NCBI GenBank assembly: GCA_023512345.1
Contig: JAILZT010000012.1
Location: 62,001-126,000, forward strand
Length of the DNA stretch: 64,000 bases
Direction of reading: 5' to 3'
From: Paenibacillus sp.
GTDB lineage: Bacteria > Bacillota > Bacilli > Paenibacillales > Paenibacillaceae
Shown here: positions 36,416 to 46,207 of the stretch, piece after piece
Position numbering within the stretch: the stretch's first letter is position 1
Layout: every line of letters begins with the position of its first letter
Notes under the pieces: generated by a model
What the model was told of the DNA's origin: nothing
The model's input: only the letters and a program-made list of their open reading frames with translations
Databases searched by the model: none
Made by a program: the position numbers and the translations under genes

Positions 36416-36429
36416 TGGTATCGCTTACA
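36416..36429. promoter_or_regulatory. cre-like site before the sugar ABC operon
   Basis: TGGTATCGCTTACA matches 12 of 14 positions of the cre consensus and lies about 40 bases ahead of the first permease gene. Confidence 0.5.
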
Positions 36430-36466
36430 AAACTTTAAGATTAGGACATAGAGAGGAGGGGGCTTT

Positions 36467-37426
36467 ATGAAAGCGGCAACAAATTTACAAGAATTACCTT
36501 CCAAAAAGTCTACTTCAGGACGGTTTTGGAGAACCCTTAATAATCAAAAATATTTGTGGATGATGTCAATTCCCTTTGTGATCTGGGTGTTTGTGTTCAA
36601 CTATCTTCCGTTGTGGGGATGGACAATGGCTTTTCAGAAGTATAAGCCAGCTAAGGACTTCTTCGAACAGGACTGGGTTGGTTTCGAACATTTTAGAGCA
36701 CTCTTTGCAGATGAAACGTTTTACCTTGCACTACGCAACACGTTAGTAATGAGCGGAATGGGCCTCGTGGCAGGCTTTATATTTCCAATAACATTTGCAG
36801 TTTTGCTGAATGAGGTACGGGTAGGCTTTTTCAAAAGATTCGCACAGACCATATCTTATCTGCCTCACTTTGTATCCTGGGTAGTAGCAGCAGGGATTGT
36901 AACCAAAATGCTCTCTGGTGACAACGGTCTTGTAAACGATATCTTAATAGGATTAGGTTTCATAGAATCACCGATTCAATTTATGGCAGAGGGTCATCTC
37001 TTCTGGGGAATTGTTACTTTGTCAGATGTCTGGAAGGAAACAGGATGGAACGCCATTATTTATTTAGCGGCCATTGCAGGGATTGGGCCTGAGCTTTATG
37101 AAGCGGCTCGTGTAGATGGAGCTAGCCGGTTACGGCAGGTGTGGCACATCACTTTACCGGGTATACGCTCAACAATCATTGTATTACTTATTATGTCTAT
37201 CGGTAACTTACTCAACATTGGTTTCGAGAAGCAGTTTTTGTTAGGAAATAATCTGGTGACCGATTATTCTCAAGTGCTTGACTTGTACTCGTTGAAGTAC
37301 GGTCTGGGCATGGGACGCTACTCATTCGGTACCGCGATTAATATATTCAACTCTGTTATTAGTGTATTCCTATTGTTCACCATCAACGGAATCTTCAAAC
37401 GTACTACTAAAGAGAGTCTTCTCTAG
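36467..37426 (+). CDS. Sugar ABC permease, LplB/UgpA-like
   Basis: 319 residues with a long basic N-terminus and six predicted transmembrane helices (first at ~28-50, FVIWVFVFNYLPLWGWTMAF). The EAA loop reads ELYEAARVDGASRLRQVWHITLPG. This is the first permease of a CUT1-type oligosaccharide importer of the Lpl/YtcP class common in Paenibacillus. The ribosome site is GAGAGGAGGGGG. No ATPase gene is present here; such importers normally share the MsmX-type ATPase encoded elsewhere. Confidence 0.92.
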   Translation: MKAATNLQELPSKKSTSGRFWRTLNNQKYLWMMSIPFVIWVFVFNYLPLWGWTMAFQKYKPAKDFFEQDWVGFEHFRALFADETFYLALRNTLVMSGMGLVAGFIFPITFAVLLNEVRVGFFKRFAQTISYLPHFVSWVVAAGIVTKMLSGDNGLVNDILIGLGFIESPIQFMAEGHLFWGIVTLSDVWKETGWNAIIYLAAIAGIGPELYEAARVDGASRLRQVWHITLPGIRSTIIVLLIMSIGNLLNIGFEKQFLLGNNLVTDYSQVLDLYSLKYGLGMGRYSFGTAINIFNSVISVFLLFTINGIFKRTTKESLL

Positions 37427-37441
37427 AAAGGGGGCGTGGTT

Positions 37442-38350
37442 ATGGAAAGTTCTACTCTAGCCAGCCGTAAGTCATGGTCCGACAGAATTTTTGATCTGGT
37501 AGTCTATATCGTCGTTGGTTTCGTCGTTTTGGTAACGTTATATCCTTTCCTCAATGTACTTGCCATATCGTTGAATGATTCAATAGACAGTGTGCGGGGC
37601 GGAATCACGATTTTCCCACGGAAGTTCACTTGGGATAACTACATTAAGATCTTCTCCTTCTCGGGTCTGGTTACAGGCTTCAAAATTTCAGCCTTGCGTA
37701 CAATAATCGGAACACTGCTTGGCTTGCTGACGGCTTCCATGCTGGCATTTACGATCGCCCGCGAAGACTTTCAGGGTCGCAAGTTTGTTTCGACAGTATT
37801 AGCACTCACAATGTATATTTCTGGTGGTTTGATTCCAACTTATATGCTGATGCGCGATTTACACTTGATGAATACTTTCGCAGTCTATGTTCTTCCCGGC
37901 GCGGTTAGTGCCTTTAATGTATTCGTTATCCGTTCCTTTATCGATGGGATACCTTATGCACTTCAGGAATCGGCTAAATTGGATGGCGCCAATGACTTTA
38001 CAATTTACTGGCGGGTCATCCTGCCTCTATGCAAACCTGCCTTGGCTACGGTTGCCTTGTTCTTGGCTGTAGGACAATGGAATGCATGGTTCGATACTTA
38101 CCTGTATAACGGTTCTAATGAAGCATTAACTACCTTGCAGTTTGAATTAATGAAGGTGCTCCAGAGTACCACGACAGGTAATGGTGGAGATTATCGTTCC
38201 AAAATTGTAGCTGTGGCGACCAATCAGGTATCGCCGGAATCGATAAAGATGGCGATCACAATTGTTGTTACAGTACCTATCCTTATTGTCTATCCTTTCT
38301 TGCAGAACTACTTTGTAAAAGGTATGACACTTGGAGCCGTAAAAAGCTAA
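37442..38350 (+). CDS. Sugar ABC permease, LplC/YtcP-like
   Basis: 302 residues from ATG 37442, which is spaced correctly from GGGGG at 37429; the in-frame GTG at 37436 is too close. Six helices are predicted, with the EAA loop ALQESAKLDGANDFTIYWRVILP. It forms the second half of the importer channel with the preceding permease, 15 bases upstream. C-terminal wording (YPFLQNYFVKGMTLGAVKS) is typical of YtcP/LplC proteins. Confidence 0.92.
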   Translation: MESSTLASRKSWSDRIFDLVVYIVVGFVVLVTLYPFLNVLAISLNDSIDSVRGGITIFPRKFTWDNYIKIFSFSGLVTGFKISALRTIIGTLLGLLTASMLAFTIAREDFQGRKFVSTVLALTMYISGGLIPTYMLMRDLHLMNTFAVYVLPGAVSAFNVFVIRSFIDGIPYALQESAKLDGANDFTIYWRVILPLCKPALATVALFLAVGQWNAWFDTYLYNGSNEALTTLQFELMKVLQSTTTGNGGDYRSKIVAVATNQVSPESIKMAITIVVTVPILIVYPFLQNYFVKGMTLGAVKS

Positions 38351-38459
38351 TTCAAAACTTGGCTTTCCGTGGTAAATTCTGGCTGCGGGAAGCCGCAATA
38401 TGGTATCTACAGGAGTTCCTGTTATACAATAGATATATCAATCGAGGAGGGTTTACATT

Positions 38460-40199
38460 ATGTCAAGCAAGAGAAGCAGCAAGACTAAAGCTTCGGCATG
38501 GCTTTTGGTTTCTACATTAATGCTCAGTATGTTGGCGGGTTGTGGAGGAAATAATGCTGCGAACACAGGAAATACAACAGATACCAACACAAATACTGCG
38601 AACACCGGCACCAATACGGAAAAAGAAGATCTGTCACCGGTAACATTCTCCTTCTTTAGTGCAGATCCAAGTCCGAACTGGACAGGAATGCAAGATGAGA
38701 CAGGTAAAGTGATCACAGAAAAAACCGGCGTAACCCTAGATGCTGAATTTGCTGTAGGAGATCCTGCGCAAAAGGTTGCACTTATCGCATCAAGTGGTGA
38801 ATATCCTGACCTTATCAGTGCAAAGGCTGATATTTCTAAGATGGTAGATGCAGGCGCAATGGTTGATCTTACTGAACTGATTGATAAATATGCTCCTAAT
38901 ATTAAAAAGGTACTTGGCGAAGAAAACTTGAAACGTTCCCGTTATAGCAATGAAGATAAAGCGATCTATGCTATCCCTACTTATTCAGCTGTAGATCACC
39001 AATACTTTAATGCTGGCGGCGGTTTTGAACTTCAGCACCGTGCTGTAAAAGAAGCAGGATACCCACCGATTAAAACAGTTAAAGATTATGAAAACGTAAT
39101 CAAATCTTATCTGGACAAACATCCTACAGATGAGAATGGTAATAAAAACATCGGATTGACCCTGAACGCTGATGACTGGATGATGTATATCACTGTTACT
39201 AACCCAGCCTTTACCACTACAGGTTCCCCAGATGATGGAGAATACGCAATCGATGTGGATACTCAAGAAGTAACTTATCACTTCCGTCGTCCTGCAGAGA
39301 AAGAGTACTTCCGTTGGTTGAACCATATGAACGATATTGGTTTGCTTGATCCAGAAAGCTTCGTACAAAAGACTGACCAATACAAAGCTAAAATTGCTAC
39401 AGGCCGTGTAATTGGCTTGATTGACCAAGATTGGTCATATGGCGATGGCGAAAAAGCACTTAAGACTGAAGGTAAATTCGATCAAGGTTACGCACACTTT
39501 CCTGTAACTTTGTCTGAAGAATACAAAGAAACCTCTTTTTGGCCTACAGGCTTCATGGCTGGAAACGGTGTGGGTATCACAACGGATTGTGAAGATCCAA
39601 TTCGTGCAATCAAGTTCTTGGATTACCTTGCTTCCGATGAAGGTCAAGTTCTATTGAACTGGGGTATTGAAGGTAAACAGTATAAGGTTGAGAACGGCAA
39701 ACGTGTAATTCCTGAAGATGTTAACAATCGTATCGTTAATGATGCAACAAACTTTGCAAAAGAAACAGGTATCGGCCTTTACAACTTGTTGTCTGTTCAT
39801 TATGGTGACGGTGTTAAAGATTCTACTGACAACTTCTACACAACAAAATTCCCTGAACAGATTAGTTCCCAATTCAACGCTGTTGAAAAAGAAACTCTAG
39901 CTGCTTACAAGGTTGATACATGGAGAGGCCTGTTCCCTAAAGAAGACGAATTCAAAGTTAAACCTTGGGGTGCGGCTTGGAACATTCCAGTTCCTGGAGA
40001 AAGCGATATTGTCGTACTGGACAACAAGCTGAAAGATATTACATGGAAACGTATTCCAGAAGCTATTCTTTCTAAACCAGCAGAATTCGATAAAATTTGG
40101 GATGCTTACATGGCTGACCTGGAAAAAGCTGGCGTAGAAAAAGCAGAAGATTTGCGCGAAGAACTGGTTAAAGAACGCGTAAAACTGTGGACTGAATAA
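38460..40199 (+). CDS. Extracellular sugar-binding lipoprotein, LplA-like
   Basis: 579 residues. A lipoprotein signal with lipobox LSMLAGC is followed by an Asn/Thr-rich linker (NTTDTNTNTANTGTN), then a family 1 solute-binding domain of the large LplA/YtcQ type. The gene follows the two permeases, has GAGGAGGG as ribosome site, and uses a restricted codon set (frequent GAA, CTT, ACA) that suggests strong expression. A strong hairpin at 40224 follows and may stabilise or partially end the transcript. The ligand is probably a plant-derived oligosaccharide. Confidence 0.92.
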   Translation: MSSKRSSKTKASAWLLVSTLMLSMLAGCGGNNAANTGNTTDTNTNTANTGTNTEKEDLSPVTFSFFSADPSPNWTGMQDETGKVITEKTGVTLDAEFAVGDPAQKVALIASSGEYPDLISAKADISKMVDAGAMVDLTELIDKYAPNIKKVLGEENLKRSRYSNEDKAIYAIPTYSAVDHQYFNAGGGFELQHRAVKEAGYPPIKTVKDYENVIKSYLDKHPTDENGNKNIGLTLNADDWMMYITVTNPAFTTTGSPDDGEYAIDVDTQEVTYHFRRPAEKEYFRWLNHMNDIGLLDPESFVQKTDQYKAKIATGRVIGLIDQDWSYGDGEKALKTEGKFDQGYAHFPVTLSEEYKETSFWPTGFMAGNGVGITTDCEDPIRAIKFLDYLASDEGQVLLNWGIEGKQYKVENGKRVIPEDVNNRIVNDATNFAKETGIGLYNLLSVHYGDGVKDSTDNFYTTKFPEQISSQFNAVEKETLAAYKVDTWRGLFPKEDEFKVKPWGAAWNIPVPGESDIVVLDNKLKDITWKRIPEAILSKPAEFDKIWDAYMADLEKAGVEKAEDLREELVKERVKLWTE

Positions 40200-40223
40200 T
40201 TTAAGAGTAATAAAATGAAAACA

Positions 40224-40263
40224 TTAGCGGGAAGTTCGAGCGAAAGCCCGGGCTTCCCGCTAA
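40224..40263 (+). terminator. Hairpin between binding protein and GH95 genes
   Basis: TTAGCGGGAAG pairs perfectly with CTTCCCGCTAA (11 pairs). The tail CTTTCGTTTAT is only moderately T-rich, so it may act as attenuator or 3' stabiliser. Confidence 0.7.
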
Positions 40264-40292
40264 CTTTCGTTTATAAGCCTGGAGGTGTACAT

Positions 40293-42668
40293 GTGTTAGA
40301 CAATGGCAAAGGGAGTAACAAGCTGCTTAGGTATGACAAGCCGGCGGAGGTCTGGGAAGAGGCACTGCCGCTAGGTAATGGCCGTCTTGGTGGAATGGTG
40401 TTTGGCGGAGTAAGCCAAGAAGTTATAAAGCTGAACGAGGATACACTCTGGTCGGGATTCCCACGGGACACAGCAAATTACGAGGCATTACGGCATTTGA
40501 ACCCGGCCCGGAAGTTAGCGGAAGAAGGAAAGTACAGTCAAGCAGAGGCTTTGATCGAAGCTAAAATGCTGGGCAGACGTACCGAGTCCTATCAGCCTCT
40601 TGGCGACCTGCTAATTTCGATTCAAGCTGAAGAATATGATAGGGGCAGCTACCAACGTGAGCTGGATATGGATACAGCTATTGTCACAACGCGTTATGAA
40701 ACCGCTGGCATGCATATTGAGCGGGAAGCCTTTATTAGCAGGCCAGATGGGTTGCTGGTATGGCATATCCGTTCAGAACAAAAATGCCCGTTGCCAGTCA
40801 TCACAGCCGAGTTATCATCCTTGCATCCTTGCAGTGTGGAGGTCAGCGGCGAACACCTCCTGATGAAAGGCCGTGCGCCCTCACATGTTGCTGACAACTA
40901 TGTCGGTGACCATCCTAGGGCAGTATTGTATGAAGCGGACCGCGGACTGCAATTTGCTGCCTGTCTGGAAGTTCGTTCAGAGAGTGGCACCCTCACTAGG
41001 GAGAATGGTCGCATCACTATTACTGGAGCGCGTTCCGTCACCTTCCTGCTTGCAGCCGCTACAGACTTTGGAGGCTTCAATGTAATGCCGGGATCTGGGA
41101 AGGTTGTACCCTCTGAACTTTGCAAGAATCTGCTAGTCAATGCTGCATCCGAATATAACGAGCTGCGTAAGCGGCATGTCAACGATCATCAGGCCTTATT
41201 TCAGCGTGTAGAGCTAGAGCTTGGCAACGAGCCTGGCACAGCAGCAGAGAACGAAAATCTTCCCATTCAAGTGCGGCTTGAGCGTTATAAATCAGGAGCT
41301 AGCGACCCGGGCCTTGAGGGGCTGTTGTTTCACTACGGACGTTATTTGATGATCGCAGGCTCCAGGCCGGGCACACAGGCTCTTAACCTGCAAGGCATCT
41401 GGAATCCGCATATTCAACCCCCTTGGAATAGCAATTATACAACTAATATAAATACAGAAATGAATTATTGGCCTGCTGAGAGCTGCGGGCTGGGGGAATG
41501 CCACGAGCCCCTTCTGGATTTAATCTCAGAGCTCAGCATTTCTGGAAGCCGAACTGCCTCTGTGCATTATGGCGCTCGCGGCTGGGCGGTTCATCATAAT
41601 ACTGACTTATGGCGAATGTCATCCCCATCGGATGGTAAAGCCATGTGGGCTTTTTGGCCCATGGGTGGAGTATGGCTGTCCAGACATTTATGGGAGCGTT
41701 ATGCATTCCGTCCGGATGAGGAGTATTTGCGAGAAAAAGCTTACCCGATATTAAAAGGGGCGGCACTATTCTGTTTGGATTGGCTCGTAGAGTGTCCAGA
41801 TGGACGTTTGACTACGGCACTTTCCACCTCACCAGAAAATGTATTTTTGACATCAGAAGGTGTCCCTTGCAGCGTATCTTCCGGTTCAGCGATGGATATA
41901 TCATTGATTCATGAACTATTTACTCATTGTATGAAATCTGCTGAGATTTTAGGAATAGATGATGAATTTCGGGAAGAGTTGAATCAGAAGAAAACAAAGT
42001 TAGCCTCCCCGGGGATCGCTCCCGATGGACGTTTGCGGGAGTGGAATGAGGACTTCGCCGAACAAGAAGCCGGGCATCGGCATGTCTCCCATTTGTATGA
42101 TTTGTATCCAGGCCAGATTATCAGTCCGATAACGACACCAGAGCTCGCAGAGGCCGCGTCTTTGACCCTCAAGAAGAGGTTGGAAGCAGGCAGTGGACAT
42201 ACAGGCTGGAGTGCAGCCTGGCTGCTCAACCTATATGCAAGGCTTACGGATTCTACGAATGCTTATAGTTGTATACGACGCATTCTTTCGGATTCAAGCT
42301 TACCCAATCTGTTCGGCAACCACCCGCCATTTCAAATTGACGGTAATTTCGGCGTCACGGCAGGTATTGCTGAGATGCTGCTGCAGAGTCACCAGGGAAG
42401 TCTCCATCTGCTGCCGGCTTTGCCAGAGCAATGGAGCCAAGGCAAAGTTAAGGGCTTGGTCGGACGGGGTGGATTCATTATGGATATCGAATGGTGTGAA
42501 GGTAAATTGGTAAACGCCCAACTAACTTCAACCCACGGCAATCCATGCAAAATAAGCTATGCTGCCCCAATCCTTCTTCAAAACACAGATGGATCACAAA
42601 CAACGGTAGTAAGTGATAGAGAGTTTTCAACAAAGGCAGGAGTAACCTACAACCTTACACCGCAATAG
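40293..42668 (+). CDS. GH95 glycoside hydrolase, alpha-L-fucosidase type
   Basis: 791 residues from GTG 40293, seven bases after GGAGG; the frame is open back to 40215 but that part covers a hairpin. The protein begins with the GH95 block ([36 protein letters not shown]). The inverting-fucosidase site is visible in three blocks: [26 protein letters not shown], and [20 protein letters not shown]95 members are 1,2-alpha-L-fucosidases or alpha-L-galactosidases. There is no signal peptide, so it acts in the cytoplasm on oligosaccharides brought in by the adjacent importer. Confidence 0.9.
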   Translation: MLDNGKGSNKLLRYDKPAEVWEEALPLGNGRLGGMVFGGVSQEVIKLNEDTLWSGFPRDTANYEALRHLNPARKLAEEGKYSQAEALIEAKMLGRRTESYQPLGDLLISIQAEEYDRGSYQRELDMDTAIVTTRYETAGMHIEREAFISRPDGLLVWHIRSEQKCPLPVITAELSSLHPCSVEVSGEHLLMKGRAPSHVADNYVGDHPRAVLYEADRGLQFAACLEVRSESGTLTRENGRITITGARSVTFLLAAATDFGGFNVMPGSGKVVPSELCKNLLVNAASEYNELRKRHVNDHQALFQRVELELGNEPGTAAENENLPIQVRLERYKSGASDPGLEGLLFHYGRYLMIAGSRPGTQALNLQGIWNPHIQPPWNSNYTTNINTEMNYWPAESCGLGECHEPLLDLISELSISGSRTASVHYGARGWAVHHNTDLWRMSSPSDGKAMWAFWPMGGVWLSRHLWERYAFRPDEEYLREKAYPILKGAALFCLDWLVECPDGRLTTALSTSPENVFLTSEGVPCSVSSGSAMDISLIHELFTHCMKSAEILGIDDEFREELNQKKTKLASPGIAPDGRLREWNEDFAEQEAGHRHVSHLYDLYPGQIISPITTPELAEAASLTLKKRLEAGSGHTGWSAAWLLNLYARLTDSTNAYSCIRRILSDSSLPNLFGNHPPFQIDGNFGVTAGIAEMLLQSHQGSLHLLPALPEQWSQGKVKGLVGRGGFIMDIEWCEGKLVNAQLTSTHGNPCKISYAAPILLQNTDGSQTTVVSDREFSTKAGVTYNLTPQ

Positions 42669-42682
42669 AAGGAGAAATTCAG

Positions 42683-42727
42683 ATGACGATTTATCAATTT
42701 ATTGGTACCAAAAGCTGGCCCAGATAG
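42683..42727 (+). CDS. 14-codon micro-ORF with strong ribosome site, or gene remnant
   Basis: AGAAGGAGAAATTCAG precedes ATG, then 13 sense codons ending in SWPR and a TAG stop. It starts 15 bases after the GH95 stop. The ribosome site is as good as those of real genes here, so this may be the 5' remnant of a lost downstream gene or a leader peptide. No homologue is recognised. Confidence 0.35.
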   Translation: MTIYQFIGTKSWPR

Positions 42728-42763
42728 GTTGGCTGGTTAGCGAATAAACAAGATTTCAAGTAA

Positions 42764-42820
42764 GCTAAATAAGCTGCTTTATCAGTAGAGTGATTTACTG
42801 GTAAGGCGGCTTTTTTTTGA
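42764..42820 (+). terminator. Intrinsic terminator of the polysaccharide operon
   Basis: AGCTGCTTTATCAGTA pairs with TTACTGGTAAGGCGGCT with small mismatches, followed by a run of eight or more T residues. The remaining bases up to 43031 hold AT-rich promoter-like sequence but no clear motif. Confidence 0.8.
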
Positions 42821-43031
42821 AAAAGAAAAATATATATAAATATTAAAGAGATTTATGTGGCACACATGAAGGACCGATATTAATATTAGGAAGTAGAACA
42901 AATAAAGTAACCAGTGATTCGTATGATTTTTCAGTGAAATGGTTGTGAAAATGAAGTTGACCGCATCTAATAATAGGGTATCGGTAGGGCGAGCCCTGTT
43001 TTATTTAATTGTCTGGAGGAATAGAGTATAT

Positions 43032-44171
43032 ATGAAGAAAATACAGATTTCGCTGGTAAAAGGTATACTTGGTGGAGTATTAGTGGCTGCTGCAATTCCT
43101 CCGACCCTGTATTGGGGCTGGGATTACGCCTATGCTTCTGCAAGTCCGGCAGCCCTGAATTCAATTAATGAAATGACCGCTAAACTGACGAATGCTATGA
43201 ATAACCGTAACGAGACGATCACCTTTACCTATGAAGGCAACATTACGAATTTGAAGTCACAGGTACAAGCTTCTATAGATAAGGGAATGGCTAGTGATGC
43301 CTACTTGAATTATATAGTAGATAGTTATGCTTTCTCTTACCGGGGAACCAGCCGATCAGCAAAAGTTACTATAGAGATTAAATATCTGGAAAGTCTGCAG
43401 CAGACGGCGTACGTGACTCAGGAAGTTAAGGCTGCTCTGAAAAAGATTATAAAACCGGGAATGAATAGCCACGAGAAAATAAGAGTTATTCACGACTGGG
43501 TGGTTACTCATTTGAAATACGATAACTCCTATCGCAAATACACTGCCTATGAAGGTCTGAAAAGTGGGAGCGCTGTATGCCAGGGATATTCTCTTCTCAC
43601 TTATAAGATGCTGAAAGAAGCTGGAATTAACAACAAAATCGTGGAAGGTACGGCCAGACCGGAAGGGGGACGCAGTCAGTCCCATGCCTGGAATCTAGTA
43701 CAGCTGGATGGGCGGTGGTATCATTTGGATACAACCTGGGATGACCCATCACCAGATTTGGCAGGCGCTATCAGTACGACATACTACTTACGGACAGACA
43801 ATCAGATGAGGGTTGATCACACCTGGACTAAGCCCTACCCTGCAGCATCGGTAGCTTACCATAAGACATTGGCTGAGCTTATTGAGCAAGGCGGAGGGAA
43901 GAAGGGGTTCTACCTGAATCTGCAGCAGCAGCTTCATTATGATCTCTATGATGAAACGAAAGTGATCGACTCGGAAGCAGGGGTTTTGGCTTTGGGTGAG
44001 AAAGCTCTGAAAGCGGGGAAGGACTCTATTTTATTTCGCTACCGAGGGAACAAGGTTTTGTTGAAGAACGATTTAGGGAAGCTCTATGAATTGGGATTGG
44101 ACAATTTATCTTATACCTATTCCTCTTTTGAAAACACAGGCGATTTCCAGGTATATGTAACCTGGAAATAA
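43032..44171 (+). CDS. Secreted transglutaminase-like domain protein
   Basis: 379 residues from ATG 43032 (GGAGGAATAG upstream). Residues 1-36 form a signal peptide ending near AYASASPA. The transglutaminase-like fold at ~155-255 has all three catalytic blocks: Cys in SGSAVCQGYS, His in SQSHAWNLVQ, and Asp in WYHLDTTWDDP. Proteins of this type are usually proteases or have peptide-bond-related roles at the cell surface, not true crosslinking enzymes. The N- and C-terminal parts are not recognised. It stands alone and ends at the hairpin element at 44225. Confidence 0.85.
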   Translation: MKKIQISLVKGILGGVLVAAAIPPTLYWGWDYAYASASPAALNSINEMTAKLTNAMNNRNETITFTYEGNITNLKSQVQASIDKGMASDAYLNYIVDSYAFSYRGTSRSAKVTIEIKYLESLQQTAYVTQEVKAALKKIIKPGMNSHEKIRVIHDWVVTHLKYDNSYRKYTAYEGLKSGSAVCQGYSLLTYKMLKEAGINNKIVEGTARPEGGRSQSHAWNLVQLDGRWYHLDTTWDDPSPDLAGAISTTYYLRTDNQMRVDHTWTKPYPAASVAYHKTLAELIEQGGGKKGFYLNLQQQLHYDLYDETKVIDSEAGVLALGEKALKAGKDSILFRYRGNKVLLKNDLGKLYELGLDNLSYTYSSFENTGDFQVYVTWK

Positions 44172-44224
44172 GAATGGAATGGCGGGGCTTGCTGCTTAAA
44201 CTAATGAATTAAGTCTTATTCACA

Positions 44225-44284
44225 AAAAAGAGGACTTGTCCCAGCAGCCATTTGCATGGCTTTGGGACAGTCCTCTCTTTTTTA
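44225..44284. terminator. Bidirectional terminator; intact copy of dispersed hairpin element
   Basis: AGAGGACTTGTCCCA pairs with TGGGACAGTCCTCT (one bulge), and the interior AGCCATTTGCATGGCT is itself a perfect small hairpin. A-run and T-run flank it. It separates the convergent transglutaminase-like and lysP genes. Copies are at 3031 and, shortened, at 1199. Confidence 0.85.
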
Positions 44285-44297
44285 TATTGGGAAAATT

Positions 44298-45779
44298 CTA
44301 GTCGACATTTGTACTTAAATCGCACTGATCCAATGGAATAATAGTGCTTTTTCTGAACCAACGATAGCCGAACCAGATCAAAATGAACAGCGGCAGGCTG
44401 ATGTAAGATACGAGTATTCCATACCAGTCAATGGAGTCTCCGGTGAAGGCTCCGAGATTCTGGCCGAATACAGCGATCAGACATAGTATGAAAGCAAAAA
44501 TCGGTCCAAATGGGAACCATTTGGCGCGGTATGGCAGCTCAGAGAGTGAATGCCCCTGCGCTAGGAAGGCTTTACGGAAGCGGTAGTGGCACACGGCAAT
44601 TCCCAGCCAGTTAATGAACCCGCACATCCCGGATGCATTCAGCAGCCAGTTGTAGACTGCTCCATCCCCGAAGAACGAGGCAAGGAACGCCAGCATGCCT
44701 ACAGCAGTTGTTACCAATAAGGCTCCAACGGGAACGCCGCGGCTGTTAAGCTTGCCTAATGCTCTAGGTGCCATACCATCCTTAGCCATGGCATAGAGAA
44801 CCCGTGTGGAAGCATACATACCAGAGTTACCAGCCGATAATACAGAACTAAGAATTACGGCATTCATTACAGAAGCTGCAATAGCCAGACCGGCTTTGTT
44901 AAACACGATGGTGAATGGGCTGACCCCGATTGCATCCACACCACCGCGCAGCAGATCCGGATTCGTATAAGGAATCAACATACCGATTACAAAAATGGCA
45001 AGGATGTAAAAAACTAAGATGCGCCAGAAAACCTGACGTATAGCAATGGGAACATTACGGCGAGGATTCTCACTCTCACCAGCTGCAACGCCCACCAGTT
45101 CGGTACCCTGGAAGGAGAAACCGGCAGCCATAAACACGCCGACGAAGGCGAAGAATCCGCCATGGAAGGAACTGCCTCCCAAAGTGAAGTTACTGAAGCC
45201 TACTGCTTTACCGCCCAAAATACCAAAGATCATCAGCACACCGACAACCAGAAAGACAACTACAGTAATAATCTTGATGATAGCGAACCAATACTCTGAT
45301 TCACCGTATCCTCGTGCAGACAGAAAATTCAGGCCAAACATAAGCAGCAGGAACACCAGACTCCATATGAAAGATGGACTGTCCGGGAACCAATACTTAA
45401 TAATTACAGTAGCAGCTGCCAGCTCAGCAGCAATCGTAACAGCCCAGTTATACCAGAAGTTCCAGCCGATGGCGAAGCCGAAGGCAGGACTTACAAAGCG
45501 GGTTCCGTAAGTACTGAAGGAACCGGAGTCTGGTAAATAAGTAGCCAGCTCTCCTAGACTTGTCATTAAAAAGTAAACCATGAGACCTACAGCCGAAAAG
45601 GCCAAAAGAGCACCGCCGGGTCCGGACGAGGCGATAGCACCGCCACTGGCCAAGAACAGTCCCGTTCCAATCGATCCGCCGAGAGCGATCATTGTTAAAT
45701 GCCTAGCTTTAAAGGTCTTTCTTAATCCCGGTTGATTACCTGGGCTGCTTGGAGCATTGTTTTGCTTGTTGCCTTGCAT
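44298..45779 (-). CDS. lysP: Lysine-specific permease
   Basis: 493 residues, 12 predicted helices, and closely LysP-like throughout: LRKTFKARHLTMIALGGSIGTGLF, MVYFLMTSLGELATYLPDSGSF, FSFQGTELVGVAAGESENPRRN, VLSAGNSGMYASTRVLYAMAKDG and LPYRAKWFPFGPIFAFILCL. It imports lysine with protons. ATG 45779 follows AGAAGGAGTGTCC. The leader contains a lysine riboswitch and terminator, which independently supports the substrate. Confidence 0.93.
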   Translation of the reverse strand: MQGNKQNNAPSSPGNQPGLRKTFKARHLTMIALGGSIGTGLFLASGGAIASSGPGGALLAFSAVGLMVYFLMTSLGELATYLPDSGSFSTYGTRFVSPAFGFAIGWNFWYNWAVTIAAELAAATVIIKYWFPDSPSFIWSLVFLLLMFGLNFLSARGYGESEYWFAIIKIITVVVFLVVGVLMIFGILGGKAVGFSNFTLGGSSFHGGFFAFVGVFMAAGFSFQGTELVGVAAGESENPRRNVPIAIRQVFWRILVFYILAIFVIGMLIPYTNPDLLRGGVDAIGVSPFTIVFNKAGLAIAASVMNAVILSSVLSAGNSGMYASTRVLYAMAKDGMAPRALGKLNSRGVPVGALLVTTAVGMLAFLASFFGDGAVYNWLLNASGMCGFINWLGIAVCHYRFRKAFLAQGHSLSELPYRAKWFPFGPIFAFILCLIAVFGQNLGAFTGDSIDWYGILVSYISLPLFILIWFGYRWFRKSTIIPLDQCDLSTNVD

Positions 45780-45835
45780 GAATGGACACTCCTTCTATTT
45801 GATCGTATTTCTGTTCATGAACGGGGAGTGCAGAA

Positions 45836-45869
45836 CGCAAAAAAACCGCAGACTGGTATCTGCGGCATC
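45836..45869 (-). terminator. Riboswitch expression-platform terminator
   Basis: On the minus strand CCGCAGA pairs with TCTGCGG around TACCAG and runs into TTTTTTT. It is the off-switch of the lysine riboswitch before lysP. Confidence 0.85.
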
Positions 45870-46125
45870 TATAGTTACAGCTCCGCATCATACTCTCCCT
45901 GTGAAGATAGCGCAACACGTTGTCTGCCTGGATAAGGCATGACAATCGTGACAGTTCCGTTCCTTTCGGTAACGGCCCCAGCCCGCGCAGCTGCAAGAAC
46001 GGCGGCACAGGCTTCGGCGAATATTCCTTTCGGCAACAGATCACAGACGGCTCTTAACGTCTCCCTGTGCGTACTCTTAATATTCGCGACCTCTACCTCA
46101 TCGTAGGTATGATGAGGCTATCTTT
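45870..46125 (-). promoter_or_regulatory. Lysine riboswitch (L box)
   Basis: Read on the minus strand, the 5' part has GATGAGGTAGAGGTCGCGA followed by AAGAGTACGCACAGGGAGA, and later GCCGAAAGGAATA, GAAGCC...GGGCTGGGGCC, ending with GGGAGAGTATGATG. The GAGGTAGAGG...AAGAGTA start is the conserved core of lysine-sensing aptamers. With lysine bound, the downstream terminator at 45836 should form and shut off lysP. Confidence 0.93.
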
Positions 46126-46155
46126 ACTTCATCGTTTATAAACACAACAAAAATT

Positions 46156-46184
46156 AGTATAAATCAAGTTGCGTCGTCAGGCAA
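46156..46184 (-). promoter_or_regulatory. Promoter of the riboswitch-lysP transcript
   Basis: On the minus strand TTGCCT, a 17-base spacer and TATACT lie about 30 bases upstream of the aptamer. Confidence 0.6.
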
Positions 46185-46207
46185 TAACATTTAATGGAAT
46201 GACAGCG

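Noticed and set aside
45732..46044. Short open frames on both strands in the lysine riboswitch region
   Set aside because: They lie in a structured RNA leader, and their predicted peptides resemble nothing known.
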